Shown here: in pieces, positions 30,078 to 38,832 of the stretch
How the letters are laid out: the number at the start of each line of letters is the position of its first letter
How positions within the stretch are numbered: position 1 is the first letter of the stretch
NCBI GenBank assembly: GCA_934597345.1
Contig: CAKTRJ010000019.1
Span: 1-46,598 of the forward strand
Length of the DNA: 46,598 nt
DNA from: an uncultured Oscillospiraceae bacterium
GTDB taxonomy: Bacteria; Bacillota; Clostridia; Oscillospirales; Oscillospiraceae
Direction: 5' to 3'
Position numbers and translations under genes: made by a program
The notes under the pieces: generated by a model
The model's database searches: none
Told to the model about the DNA's origin: nothing
What the model saw: the letters and a program-made list of their open reading frames with translations, nothing else

Positions 30078-31084
30078 GGATCATCGTAGACGCTATGGGC
30101 GGCGATAACGCGCCGCTGGCCATCATCAAGGGTGCTCTGCGGGGGCAGAAGCGCTGGGGCGTGGACATCACCCTCGCCGGCGACGAGGCCGCCATCCGTG
30201 ATGCCCTGTCCCAGTGCGGCGTCAGTGAGCTGCCCCAGGGCATGGACATCGTCCCCACCACCGAGGAGGTCACCATGGAGGACGATCCCGCCACGGTGTT
30301 CCGCCGGAAGAAGGACAGCTCCATGGGCGTGGGCCTGACGCTGCTGCGCGACGGCAAGGGCGACGCCTTTATCTCCGCCGGCTCCACCGGCGCGCTGCTG
30401 ACCGGGGCCACCCTGATCACCAAGCGCATCCGGGGCATCCGCCGGGCCGCCATGGCGCCCGTCATGCCCACCACCACAGGCCGCTGCGTGCTGATCGACT
30501 GCGGCGCCAACGCCGAGTGTACGCCGGAGTACCTGCTGCAATTCGCCTATCTGGGCAGCTTTTACGCCAGCCATGTGCTTGGGATCGAGAATCCTCGGGT
30601 GGGCCTGCTCAACATCGGCGTGGAGGCGGAGAAGGGTACCGACCTCCAGCGCCAGACCCGTGAGCTGCTGCTGAAGCAGGAGCGGCTGAACTTCATCGGC
30701 AATATCGAAGCCAAGGAGGCCATCAAGGGCGGCTGCGACGTGCTGGTGACCGACGGCTTCTCCGGCAACGTGATGCTGAAAACCATCGAGGGCATCGGCT
30801 CCTACGCCGGAAGCTCCCTGAAGGCCATTTTCAAGAAAAATCTGCTGACCAAGCTGGCCGGAGCTATGGTGCTGCCGGGGCTGAACGCCTTCAAGGCCCA
30901 GCTGGATCCCAACAAGGTGGGCGGCACGGCCTTCATCGGCATTTCCAAGCCGGTCATCAAGGCTCACGGCTCCTCCAACGACGAGGCCATCGAGAATGCC
31001 ATCGGCCAGGCGAAGGAAGTGGCCATGAGTGGTCTGGTGGACGAGATCGCCGCTCATGTGGAGGAAATGACGGTCAACGCCTAA
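30074..31084 (+). CDS. plsX: Phosphate acyltransferase PlsX
   Basis: PlsX converts acyl-ACP to acyl-phosphate, the acyl donor for PlsY in phospholipid synthesis. The product has 336 residues. The family start RIIVDAMGGDNAP and the segments VGLLNIGVEAEKGT, DGFSGNVMLKTIEG and AFIGISKPVIKAHGSS are intact. Its ATG overlaps the trmFO stop. acpP, its acyl-carrier partner, follows after 95 bases with a separate promoter. No FapR-type operator is evident between them. Confidence 0.96.
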   Translation: MRIIVDAMGGDNAPLAIIKGALRGQKRWGVDITLAGDEAAIRDALSQCGVSELPQGMDIVPTTEEVTMEDDPATVFRRKKDSSMGVGLTLLRDGKGDAFISAGSTGALLTGATLITKRIRGIRRAAMAPVMPTTTGRCVLIDCGANAECTPEYLLQFAYLGSFYASHVLGIENPRVGLLNIGVEAEKGTDLQRQTRELLLKQERLNFIGNIEAKEAIKGGCDVLVTDGFSGNVMLKTIEGIGSYAGSSLKAIFKKNLLTKLAGAMVLPGLNAFKAQLDPNKVGGTAFIGISKPVIKAHGSSNDEAIENAIGQAKEVAMSGLVDEIAAHVEEMTVNA

Positions 31085-31110
31085 ATCAAGAGAAATTTAC
31101 GAAAAAGGTA

Positions 31111-31139
31111 TTGACAGGCCAGTAGGATTGCCGTATTAT
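31111..31139 (+). promoter_or_regulatory. acpP promoter
   Basis: Perfect TTGACA at 31111-31116, a 17-base spacer and TATTAT at 31134-31139; it precedes the AAAGGAGGAG ribosome site of acpP. Confidence 0.9.
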
Positions 31140-31179
31140 TTTCCAAGATAATGCAATCTGAAAGGAGGAGTAACTTCCT

Positions 31180-31425
31180 ATGACACCGGAGACGATCTTC
31201 AAAACCATGCAAGATCTGATCGCGGAGCAGTTTGCCATTGATGCAGACGAAGTGACCATGGATAGTTCCTTTGTGGACGATCTGGGCGCGGATTCCGTGG
31301 ATCTGGTGGAGCTGGTGATGGCGATGGAGGAGGAATTCGACATCGGCGAGATCGATGAAGAGGATCTGCAATCCCTCAAGACCGTTGGCGACTGCGTCCG
31401 CTATCTCAGCAGCCACATTGAGTGA
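31180..31425 (+). CDS. acpP: Acyl carrier protein
   Basis: The product is a small acidic carrier that holds growing fatty acids on a phosphopantetheine arm. It has 81 residues. The attachment site is Ser39 in [11 protein letters not shown]. The helix III segment [13 protein letters not shown] is typical. It has a very strong ribosome site and its own promoter, as expected for an abundant protein, and is closed by a terminator. It pairs functionally with plsX just upstream. Confidence 0.96.
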   Translation: MTPETIFKTMQDLIAEQFAIDADEVTMDSSFVDDLGADSVDLVELVMAMEEEFDIGEIDEEDLQSLKTVGDCVRYLSSHIE

Positions 31426-31444
31426 TACTTGTACATATGAGAAG

Positions 31445-31478
31445 AAACCCCACCGGTCAACGTGGGGTTTTCTTTTCG
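31445..31478 (+). terminator. acpP terminator
   Basis: A 9-bp stem (31445-31453 with 31462-31470) followed by a T-rich tract (TCTTTTC). Confidence 0.85.
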
Positions 31479-31556
31479 AGAATTTGTTTTGGGCCACCGC
31501 CCATGGGATCCGCACTGTGGGATATCGTGGGCGACGGCCCGGAAGGGATGGAAAGC

Positions 31557-32246
31557 ATGGAATCTTTACACCAATTGGAGGCGCGGCTGGGCTATACGTT
31601 CACCAACAGTGATCTGCTGCGCAGCGCCCTGTATCACAGCTCCTACGCCAACGAGCACCGGGGCATGGGCATCGCCAGCAACGAGCGCCTGGAGTTTCTG
31701 GGCGACGCGGTGCTGGGCTTCGTGTCGGCGGACTATCTGTACCGCAAGCACCCTGACCTGCCGGAGGGCGAGCTGACCCGCATCCGCGCCGCGCTGGTGT
31801 GCGAGGAGAGCCTGCACGAGGTGGCGCAAAGCCTGCATCTGGGCGACTTTCTGATGCTGGGCAAGGGTGAGGAGAGCGGCGGCGGCCGCCGTCGTCCGTC
31901 CATTCTGGCGGACGCGGTGGAGGCGGTGCTGGCCGCGGTGTATCTGGATGGCGGCATCGACAAGGTGCGCGCCCTGATCCACCGTATCCTGCTGGAAAAG
32001 GAGCAGGAAGAAGTGGTGGAGAACCGCCGCCGTGACTGCAAGACCGAATTGCAGGAGCTGGTGCAGCGCAAGCCCAATCAGGTGCTGCACTATGAGCCGG
32101 TGTCCGAGAGCGGCCCGGATCACGCCAAGGTGTTCGCCGTGGCGGTGACGCTGAACGGCCAGGTCATCGGTCTTGGCTCCGGCCACAGCAAGAAGGAGGC
32201 GGAGCAGTCCGCCGCCCGCGCCGCGCTGGAGCAATTACAGAAATAA
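31557..32246 (+). CDS. rnc: Ribonuclease III
   Basis: RNase III cuts double-stranded RNA in rRNA precursors and mRNAs. The product has 229 residues from the ATG at 31557, which has GGAAGGG nine bases upstream. Longer in-frame starts run back into the acpP terminator and are not likely to be coding. The catalytic signature NERLEFLGDAVLG is at about 42-54 and the second acidic cluster is in ILADAVEAVLAAVYLDGG. A C-terminal dsRNA-binding domain (about 155-229) ends HSKKEAEQSAARAALEQL. It ends at a strong terminator. Confidence 0.95.
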   Translation: MESLHQLEARLGYTFTNSDLLRSALYHSSYANEHRGMGIASNERLEFLGDAVLGFVSADYLYRKHPDLPEGELTRIRAALVCEESLHEVAQSLHLGDFLMLGKGEESGGGRRRPSILADAVEAVLAAVYLDGGIDKVRALIHRILLEKEQEEVVENRRRDCKTELQELVQRKPNQVLHYEPVSESGPDHAKVFAVAVTLNGQVIGLGSGHSKKEAEQSAARAALEQLQK

Positions 32247-32281
32247 GAAAACGCCCTGACGCGCCGCGTCAGGGCGTTTTC
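32247..32281 (+). terminator. rnc terminator
   Basis: A 17-bp inverted repeat (32247-32263 with 32265-32281) with A4 and T4 at its ends. The tip opens to a practical loop of about five bases. Confidence 0.88.
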
Positions 32282-32364
32282 TATCTCTGAAAAATTTTCC
32301 GTGGGTTTTGGGTGAAAATGGTGTAGTATAGAGTAGAGACACATCCGGAGGGGAGGGGATACGG

Positions 32365-32898
32365 TTGGACGAACGGACGCTGATGGCGAAGATCGCAGGC
32401 GGCGACGAGGCCGCGCTGCATGCGCTTCTGCGGCAGTACGGGCCGCTGATCCGGTACATCCTGCGGCCCATCCTGACGGATGAGCGGGACCGGGAGGAGT
32501 GCTATGCCGATATCTCCCTGAAGATCTGGCAGACGGCGGGCAGCTTTAACGGCGACAAGGGTGCGCTGAAACCGTGGCTGACGGTGCTGAGCCGCAACGC
32601 CGCCCTGAACCGTGCCCGCCGTGCCCAGGCCGACGCCCCCCTGGAGGAGGACGTGCCCCACACCGGCGGCAGCGCCGAGGAGGAGCTGCTGCGCCGGGAG
32701 CGCCAGCAGCGGCTGCAAGCCGCCATCGCGGGCCTGCTGCCGGAGGAACGGAGCCTGTTCTATCGAAAGTACTACTACTGCCAGTCCACCGCCCAGATGG
32801 CCGCCGAGCTGTGCCTGACGGAGCGGGCGGTGGAGGGGCGGCTGTACCGTCTGCGGCAAAGGCTGCGGCGGCTGTTGGGAGGTGACTTCTGTGAGTGA
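32365..32898 (+). CDS. ECF-type RNA polymerase sigma factor
   Basis: The product has 177 residues from a TTG at 32365 with a GGAGGGG site before it; an ATG at 32383 is the alternative. Region 2 is visible at about 8-75 (EECYADISLKIWQTAGSFNG then LKPWLTVLSRN) and region 4 at about 115-170 (LLPEERSLFYRKYYY, AAELCLTERAVEGRLYRLRQ). It lacks region 3, as in ECF sigmas. The gene overlaps the following membrane-protein gene by eight bases, the usual layout for an ECF sigma with its membrane regulator. I could not define its own promoter with confidence. Confidence 0.88.
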   Translation: MDERTLMAKIAGGDEAALHALLRQYGPLIRYILRPILTDERDREECYADISLKIWQTAGSFNGDKGALKPWLTVLSRNAALNRARRAQADAPLEEDVPHTGGSAEEELLRRERQQRLQAAIAGLLPEERSLFYRKYYYCQSTAQMAAELCLTERAVEGRLYRLRQRLRRLLGGDFCE

Positions 32899-34414
32899 CG
32901 ATCTGCGTTTTGATCAGCTGCTGCGGGAGGACGCCTCTGCTCTGTCCCCGGCCATGGCGGAGGTGAACCCGTGGCGTGAGGCCATGGCTTTGGTGCTGTG
33001 GGGCATGGGCCTGACCACCATCACCTTCAACTTTCTGTATCTGGATATGCTCCTGCCTGCGCTTGGCGGCATCCTGATGGTGCTGGGTTTCCGCACCCTG
33101 CGGCGGGAGAACAAGGCTCTGCAATGGTGCTGGCGGCTGTCCATCGCCGCCGCCATAGTGCGCAGCGCGTCCTTCGCACTGGCGGCCCTGCCGGTGGATG
33201 TGAAAAACATCCCGGCCTATGCGGTCATGGCCATGACGTTTGCGCTGTATTGCTGTTTGTGGCGGGGCATGGTGGGGGTATCCCGTGCAGCAGGCGCGGA
33301 AAAGCCCGCCGCTCCCGCCGCCGGTGCGCTGGTGATCTTCTACGCGGTCATGTGTGCGCTGGCCTTCATGGAATTGAGCGGCTGGCTGGCGGTGCTGCCG
33401 GTACTGATCGTGTATATCGTGATCCTGCGGAATCTGGTGAAGCTGGCCCGCTCCCTTTCGGACACGGGCTACGCCATCCACGCCGCGCCGGTACGCCTGC
33501 CCTCGGCGGCGGTGCTGTGGGGCTATCTGGGGCTGACGCTGGCGGCGGTGCTGTTGGCCATGTTTCTTGGCCAGCGGTATCCTATGGACTGGCAGGTGCG
33601 TGACGACGTGCCTCAGGACACGGCCATCCGGGCAGAGCTGCTGACACTGGGCTTTCCGGAGCAGGTGCTGGACGACCTGACGGCGGAGGAAGCGGCGCGG
33701 ATGTCCGGCGCGGTGAAGGTATATGCAGAGACAGAGCCTCTGTATGAAGACGATACCTACCGTGAGGTCACCACATCGGTGTGGAACGATGACACGCCGC
33801 CCCGCTGGCACTATATCGACGCGGAGAAGCAGCCGGACGGCAGCTACCGCTATCACTATCGGGCATATGACCTCTATGAGGGCTTTGTGACCCATGTGGT
33901 GGTACTGGTGGAGGACGCGGGCAGACAGCGGGCTATCGTGCTGCACCATGTGACGATCGGACAGCCGGATGTGGCCTGCCGCTCGGAGTGCATAGAGCTG
34001 TGGCCCCTGTGGCAGGATAACGAGGAGTCGTGGAGCCCCGGCGGTTTCTGCGGCGGCCGCCTGCTGTGCGAGAAGGACGGCCAGTCCTATGCGGCGGACT
34101 TCTACTCGATGGAGAGCGGCGGCTACGAATTTACCGATTTCCTGGGTGCCAATCGGAGAAGCAGCATCGTCGCAAGGTGGTCGCGGATGGATCACAGTGA
34201 GAATATACGGGCCTATCTTCTGTACGACGCCGAAATGCTGACGCCGGAGCTGCCGTGGCTGTATAGTTGGTGCAACTACGTCCGGCAGACGAAGCCGGTC
34301 TATCCCTTCCGGGATGCGCTGACGCTGTGGCACGAGTGGAATACGGACGGCTGCTATGAGAAGTGGCAGACCTTTATACGGCATTGGCCGGATCCGACGG
34401 ACGAAACCGAATAG
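32891..34414 (+). CDS. Multi-pass membrane protein, probable partner of the ECF sigma factor
   Basis: The product has 507 residues from a GTG at 32891, preceded by GGGAGGTG at ideal spacing; a GTG at 32882 lies inside that site. A short cytoplasmic N-terminus (about 1-30, DDLRFDQLLREDAS) is followed by about seven membrane helices up to residue ~225, and then an extracytoplasmic domain of about 280 residues rich in Trp, Tyr and Asp. The layout (sigma-binding-sized N-terminus, helices, large outer sensor) fits an unusual anti-sigma factor or signal receptor. No ZAS-type zinc motif is visible, so this remains inference from position. Confidence 0.7.
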   Translation: MSDDLRFDQLLREDASALSPAMAEVNPWREAMALVLWGMGLTTITFNFLYLDMLLPALGGILMVLGFRTLRRENKALQWCWRLSIAAAIVRSASFALAALPVDVKNIPAYAVMAMTFALYCCLWRGMVGVSRAAGAEKPAAPAAGALVIFYAVMCALAFMELSGWLAVLPVLIVYIVILRNLVKLARSLSDTGYAIHAAPVRLPSAAVLWGYLGLTLAAVLLAMFLGQRYPMDWQVRDDVPQDTAIRAELLTLGFPEQVLDDLTAEEAARMSGAVKVYAETEPLYEDDTYREVTTSVWNDDTPPRWHYIDAEKQPDGSYRYHYRAYDLYEGFVTHVVVLVEDAGRQRAIVLHHVTIGQPDVACRSECIELWPLWQDNEESWSPGGFCGGRLLCEKDGQSYAADFYSMESGGYEFTDFLGANRRSSIVARWSRMDHSENIRAYLLYDAEMLTPELPWLYSWCNYVRQTKPVYPFRDALTLWHEWNTDGCYEKWQTFIRHWPDPTDETE

Positions 34415-34418
34415 CACA

Positions 34419-34447
34419 AAAGAGACGGCGCAAGCCGTCTCTTTCTT
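34419..34447 (+). terminator. Terminator of the sigma/membrane-protein operon
   Basis: An 11-bp stem (34419-34429 with 34434-34444, loop GCAA) followed by TTTCTT. Confidence 0.88.
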
Positions 34448-34458
34448 CATAAATAACA

Positions 34459-34488
34459 GTGGCATTTTTTTCATAGATATGGTATACT
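34459..34488 (+). promoter_or_regulatory. Possible uppP promoter
   Basis: GTGGCA at 34459-34464, an 18-base spacer and TATACT at 34483-34488. The -35 box is weak, the -10 good. Confidence 0.5.
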
Positions 34489-34537
34489 ATATTTGATATC
34501 TTCTGCGATAACCGATAACAAACTGTAATTTCCATAC

Positions 34538-34568
34538 CGGATATGACAAAAAGTATTCGGATATGACA
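34538..34568 (+). repeat. Direct repeat pair upstream of uppP
   Basis: The 11-base sequence CGGATATGACA occurs at 34538-34548 and 34558-34568, exactly 20 bases (two helical turns) apart, and ends just before the uppP ribosome site. This spacing is usual for a protein bound to one DNA face. Confidence 0.6.
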
Positions 34569-34580
34569 TGAGGTGACTCT

Positions 34581-35408
34581 ATGACATATTTTTCTTCCTT
34601 CCTGCTGGGCCTGGTACAGGGCGTCGCGGAATTCCTGCCCATCTCCAGCTCCGGCCATCTGGCCATTGCCCAGAATCTGCTGAATATCAAAGCCGAGGTG
34701 CCGGAGTTCTTTGACGTGCTGCTGCATCTGGGCACGCTGGTGGCGGTGTTCGTGGCCTATTGGCGGGACATCTGCGACATGGTGGTGGAGCTGATCCACG
34801 GCGTCAGCGATCTGGCCCACAGTTCTACGCCTGCTCAGGTGCCGCCTGCCCGCCGTCTGATTTTGCTTATTATCATCGGCACACTGCCGTTGTTTGCCGT
34901 CCTGCCCATCCATAAGAAAGTGCAGGCCCTCAGCAATAACATGATCTTCATCGGCGCGGCGCTGGTGGTAACGGGCTTTCTGCTGTTCGCCTGCGATCTG
35001 GTGCGCAAGGGCCGCAAGACCGAGCGCAATGCCACGGTGCTGGATGTGCTGGTGGTGGGCGTGGGTCAGGCTATCGCCACCATGCCCGGTATCTCCCGCT
35101 CCGGCGTGACCATCACCACCGGCTGCTTCATGGGGTTTGAGCGGAAGTTTGCCGTGCGCTTCTCCTTCCTGCTGTCCATCCCGGCGGTGCTGGGCGCCAA
35201 TATCCTCAGCCTGAAGGACGCCATCGAGGCCGGTATCGTCTGGGCGGAGGTGCCCATGTATCTGGTGGGCGTGATCACCGCCGCGGCGGTGGGCTATGCC
35301 TGCATCCGTCTGCTGCGCATGGTGGCCGAAAAGGGCCGCTTCGGCGCGTTTGCGTATTACTGCTGGGCGGCGGGTCTGCTGACGCTGCTGCTCAATGCCA
35401 TCAAGTGA
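34581..35408 (+). CDS. uppP: Undecaprenyl-diphosphatase UppP (BacA type)
   Basis: UppP recycles the lipid carrier of cell-wall synthesis by removing a phosphate from undecaprenyl diphosphate; high activity gives bacitracin resistance. The product has 275 residues with about eight membrane helices. The two active-site motifs are present: QGVAEFLPISSSGHL near the N-terminus and MPGISRSGVTITTG near residue 170. GAGGTGA precedes the ATG. The ftsK/spoIIIE gene follows after eight bases, so the two are co-transcribed. Confidence 0.95.
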   Translation: MTYFSSFLLGLVQGVAEFLPISSSGHLAIAQNLLNIKAEVPEFFDVLLHLGTLVAVFVAYWRDICDMVVELIHGVSDLAHSSTPAQVPPARRLILLIIIGTLPLFAVLPIHKKVQALSNNMIFIGAALVVTGFLLFACDLVRKGRKTERNATVLDVLVVGVGQAIATMPGISRSGVTITTGCFMGFERKFAVRFSFLLSIPAVLGANILSLKDAIEAGIVWAEVPMYLVGVITAAAVGYACIRLLRMVAEKGRFGAFAYYCWAAGLLTLLLNAIK

Positions 35409-35416
35409 GGTAAGCT

Positions 35417-38011
35417 ATGGCGAATACACCTAAGAAAAAAACCGCATCGTCCTCTGCCAGAAGCGGCGGCAAGGGGAACGGCAAGCGCCGCAGTGCGCCG
35501 CCTCCCGCCTATAACGCCCAGGCCCGCCTGATCAGCGGCGTGGTGTGTCTGCTGTTGGCGCTGTGCGTGCTGGTGACGTACTTCAATGTGGACGCCATTC
35601 TGCTGACATTCCTGGCCAATGCGCTGAAGGGTTGCTTCGGCTATGGTTACTGGCTGGCGGCCCCGGCGCTGCTGTACGCCGGTATCGTGCTGGTGAACCA
35701 TAAGGGCCGTCCGGTGAAGCTGCGGCTGGTCTGCACGCTGCTGCTGCCGGTGCTGGTGGGCATGGTGCTGCACCTGCTGCTGGCCCGGGGAACCTATGGG
35801 TTTACGCTGGAGAGCATCAAGCCCATGTGGAAGGACGGCCAGTCGCTGCTGTGCGGCGGCGTGGTGTCCGGCTCGCTGGCGGTGGGCGCGGAGGCCCTCC
35901 TCAGCCGCGTGGTATCGCTGATCCTGACCATTCTGCTGACGGTGCTGGCGGTGCTTGGCGCTTTGCAGGTAAAGCCTGCCGAGCTGATCGCCGAGCTGAA
36001 GCGCCGCGCCGAGGAGCGCGCCCAGTGGGAGGATGAGGATGACGATTATGATGAAGAGCCTGCTCCCGCAAAGCCTGTAAAGGCGGAGACCGTTACACCT
36101 CCCGCTCGCAAAAAGCGGCCCAATATCGACATTCCGCTGGATGACGAGACGGCGGAGCCCAGCCGCGAGGCTGCGGCGCTGAAGTCTCCCGGCGGCAGTC
36201 TGTTCCGGGGCCGCTCCGGCGATGTCAAGACTCCGGCGGAGCTGCTGGACCCCACACTTTCCGCTCCGGCGGCGGAGCCTGCCGTCCCGGCGCAGGAGCC
36301 GGATAAGCCTGCCGAGCCTGCCCCGGCCCCTGTGAAGGAGCCCATGACGGAGAAGCAGCGGAAGGAGGCCGTCCGTGCGGAGGTGGAGTCCGCCACCGCC
36401 GAGGTCAGCGAGGCCATCGAGAAGGAGCTGGCCGAGGGGGAGGAGGCCTACCGCTATCCCCCCATCACGCTGCTGGACGAGAACACCGATGACAACCATC
36501 AGGAGGTGGGCGCGGAGCTGCGGCTGAATTCCCAGCGGCTGGCGTCGGCGCTGGCCTCCTTCGGCGTGGACGCCCATCCCGGAGAGGTGGTTCACGGCCC
36601 CAGCGTCACCCGCTATGAATTTACCCTGGATCAGGGCGTGAAGCTCAGCAAGCTCACTAATCTCAGCGACGATATTGCGCTGGCACTGGGCGCTACCGGC
36701 GTGCGCATCGCGCCCATCCCCGGCAAGATCTCCGCCGTGGGTATCGAGGTGCCAAACAAGGCGGTCACCGCCGTCCGCATCCGCGACGTGATCGAGAGCC
36801 GGGAGTTCACAAACCATCCCAGCACCGTGGCCTTCGCCGTGGGCAAGGACATCGGCGGCAGCGCCATCGTGGGCAACATCGCCCGGCTGCCCCATGTGCT
36901 GATCGCCGGCACTACCGGCTCCGGTAAGTCCGTGTGTACCAATTCGCTGATCGTCAGCCTGCTGTATAAGTCCACCCCCGACGAGGTGCGCTTTATCATG
37001 GTGGACCCCAAGATGGTGGAGCTGGCCCCCTATAACGGCATCCCCCATCTGCTGATCCCCGTGGTCACCGACCCCAAGAAGGCCGCCGGTGCCCTCCAGT
37101 GGGCGGTGTATGAAATGATGAAGCGGTATAAGATGTTCTCTGAGCGGGGTGTGAAGGATCTGGCGGGCTTCAACGCCCTGTGCGAGAGCGACCCGGAGCT
37201 GAAGAAGCTGCCCACCGTGGTGGTGGTCATCGACGAGCTGGCCGACCTGATGCTGGTGGCCGCCAAGGAGGTGGAGGAATCCATCTGCCGTGTGGCTCAG
37301 ATGGGCCGTGCCGCCGGTATGCACCTGGTCATCGCCACCCAGCGTCCCTCTTCGGACGTCATTACCGGCCTGATGAAGGCCAATATCCCCAGCCGTATCG
37401 CCTTCGCCGTGGCGTCATCGCTGGAGTCCCGCATCATTCTGGATACCACCGGCGCGGAAAAGCTGGTGGGTAAAGGCGATATGCTTTACTTCCCGCTGGG
37501 CAACCAGAAGCCCACCCGTGTGCAGGGCTGCTTCATCACCCCGGAGGAGATCGAGCGCGTGGTGAACTTCGTCAAGGAGAGCGGCACGGCCGACTACTCC
37601 GACGAGGTCATGGAGAAGATCGAGGAGGTCATGAAGCAGAGCGACAAGAGCGGCGGCAAGTCCTCCGGCGGCAGCGCACCCGCCCCCGACGAGGGCGAGG
37701 GCTGCGACGAGCTGCTGGGCGCGGCGGTGGAGGTCATCCTGGAAACGGGACAGGCCAGCGTGTCCATGCTGCAGCGGCGCTTGAAGCTGGGCTACTCCCG
37801 CGCCGCCCGTCTGGTGGATCAGATGGAGGAGCGGGGCATCGTGGGCCCCTTCGAGGGCAGCAAGCCCCGCCAGCTGCTTATTACCAAGGAACAGTGGCAG
37901 GAGCTGAAGATGAAGGGCAGCTATTCCGCCAAAGAACCGGAGCCGGAGAGCCATCCGGATCCCTACGGCAGCATCAGCGACGTATTCAACAGCCACGATG
38001 CGTTAGATTAA
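35417..38011 (+). CDS. ftsK: DNA translocase FtsK/SpoIIIE
   Basis: The product is a septal DNA pump that clears chromosome DNA from the closing septum or moves it into a forespore. It has 864 residues. The N-terminal ~190 residues carry several membrane helices (first near 37-57). A low-complexity Pro/Ala/Glu linker follows (about 200-340). The motor has Walker A GTTGSGKS at 498-505 and Walker B VVVIDELADLM near 603. The C-terminal gamma winged-helix domain (about 765-835) reads KOPS-like sites. The stop lies inside a palindromic terminator. A SpoIIIE role is plausible if the organism sporulates. Confidence 0.95.
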   Translation: MANTPKKKTASSSARSGGKGNGKRRSAPPPAYNAQARLISGVVCLLLALCVLVTYFNVDAILLTFLANALKGCFGYGYWLAAPALLYAGIVLVNHKGRPVKLRLVCTLLLPVLVGMVLHLLLARGTYGFTLESIKPMWKDGQSLLCGGVVSGSLAVGAEALLSRVVSLILTILLTVLAVLGALQVKPAELIAELKRRAEERAQWEDEDDDYDEEPAPAKPVKAETVTPPARKKRPNIDIPLDDETAEPSREAAALKSPGGSLFRGRSGDVKTPAELLDPTLSAPAAEPAVPAQEPDKPAEPAPAPVKEPMTEKQRKEAVRAEVESATAEVSEAIEKELAEGEEAYRYPPITLLDENTDDNHQEVGAELRLNSQRLASALASFGVDAHPGEVVHGPSVTRYEFTLDQGVKLSKLTNLSDDIALALGATGVRIAPIPGKISAVGIEVPNKAVTAVRIRDVIESREFTNHPSTVAFAVGKDIGGSAIVGNIARLPHVLIAGTTGSGKSVCTNSLIVSLLYKSTPDEVRFIMVDPKMVELAPYNGIPHLLIPVVTDPKKAAGALQWAVYEMMKRYKMFSERGVKDLAGFNALCESDPELKKLPTVVVVIDELADLMLVAAKEVEESICRVAQMGRAAGMHLVIATQRPSSDVITGLMKANIPSRIAFAVASSLESRIILDTTGAEKLVGKGDMLYFPLGNQKPTRVQGCFITPEEIERVVNFVKESGTADYSDEVMEKIEEVMKQSDKSGGKSSGGSAPAPDEGEGCDELLGAAVEVILETGQASVSMLQRRLKLGYSRAARLVDQMEERGIVGPFEGSKPRQLLITKEQWQELKMKGSYSAKEPEPESHPDPYGSISDVFNSHDALD

Positions 38012-38047
38012 AAAATGTGCACCCCATATGGGGTGCACATTTTTTAA
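38008..38047. terminator. 40-base perfect palindrome, bidirectional terminator
   Basis: Two 20-base perfect arms (38008-38027 and 38028-38047) with A6 and T6 flanks. The ftsK stop codon lies in the left arm. It can end ftsK transcription and also that of the convergent DUF6320 gene. Confidence 0.92.
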
Positions 38048-38049
38048 TC

Positions 38050-38105
38050 AGTGAAAAGTGAATAGTGAATAGTGAAAAGTTACGGTATGCCGCCTGCGGC
38101 GGCAT
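38050..38105. repeat. Heptamer repeat plus hairpin element
   Basis: Four tandem copies of AGTGAAW fill 38050-38077, followed by AGTT and an 8-bp GC-rich inverted repeat (38087-38094 with 38098-38105, spacer TGC). The element lies between the terminator and the end of the DUF6320 gene. It looks like a dispersed intergenic repeat; I recall similar heptamer runs in Oscillospiraceae genomes. Confidence 0.65.
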
Positions 38106-38109
38106 GATC

Positions 38110-38808
38110 TCAAATGAAAAACTTCCGGTGCAGGGACTGCCGCAGGGGCTTGCAGCCGGCCACCACCAGCAGCATGCCGCCCAGAATGACTCCCGCAGTC
38201 AGGGGGTACAGGGACCAGAAAAAGGTCTCGTGCAGCTGGAAGGTCAGGTTGATGAGGAACTCGATCAGCACCGCGATGCCGCCGGAGAGGATCAGCCCAC
38301 CGCCCACTACATACAGGTGGCCGCCCGGCAGATACCGCAGCAGCGTCACCATGGCCGTCACCAGCAGACCGATGGCTCCGGTGACCGGGAAGGCGAAGGA
38401 CAGGAACCAGTGTTCCCCGGTGGCGAAGTTGATATACAGCAGATAAAGGCCGATGGCCACGAAGTCGATGGGTACGAAGATCACCGGATTGGGGCGGCGG
38501 AACCACAGCGGCAGCGCCACAAGGATATACAGCAGCGCCACGCCGCCGGAGGCGTACCCCGACCAGACGATGGAGCCGTTGATCCGCCAGTCACACAGGA
38601 TAAACAGAATGGCGGGCAGCAGCGCCAGCACCGTCAGAATGAACAGCACGCCGGAGCGGCTGACCTCCTCGTTGCGGGGCCGGGGATCCGGCGGATAGGG
38701 CGGCTCGCCCTGTGGCTGCGGCAGATCGGGATGAAATACGCGGGTGCCGCACAGGGGACAGACCTTTTCGCTGTCCGCCAGCTTCACGCCGCACTTGACA
38801 CAATACAT
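38110..38808 (-). CDS. Zinc-ribbon membrane protein, DUF6320-like
   Basis: The product has 232 residues. The N-terminus is a zinc ribbon with two CxxC pairs (MYCVKCGVKL, then CPLCGTRVF). A Pro-rich linker (about 28-48) leads to six hydrophobic segments (about 52-75, 82-102, 108-128, 135-160, 165-188, 200-220). This matches what I know as DUF6320 proteins, which often lie beside alpha/beta hydrolases or condensation-type acyltransferases. AAAGGAG lies seven bases before the ATG. It is downstream of the hydrolase-acyltransferase gene on the same strand, with a 24-base gap, and so is in the same operon. Confidence 0.8.
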   Translation of the reverse strand: MYCVKCGVKLADSEKVCPLCGTRVFHPDLPQPQGEPPYPPDPRPRNEEVSRSGVLFILTVLALLPAILFILCDWRINGSIVWSGYASGGVALLYILVALPLWFRRPNPVIFVPIDFVAIGLYLLYINFATGEHWFLSFAFPVTGAIGLLVTAMVTLLRYLPGGHLYVVGGGLILSGGIAVLIEFLINLTFQLHETFFWSLYPLTAGVILGGMLLVVAGCKPLRQSLHRKFFI

Positions 38809-38832
38809 GATAGGCTCCTTTCCCGCGCCTTG

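Noticed and set aside
31085..31179. FapR-type operator before acpP
   Set aside because: No palindrome like the FapR consensus is present; the region holds only the promoter and the ribosome site.
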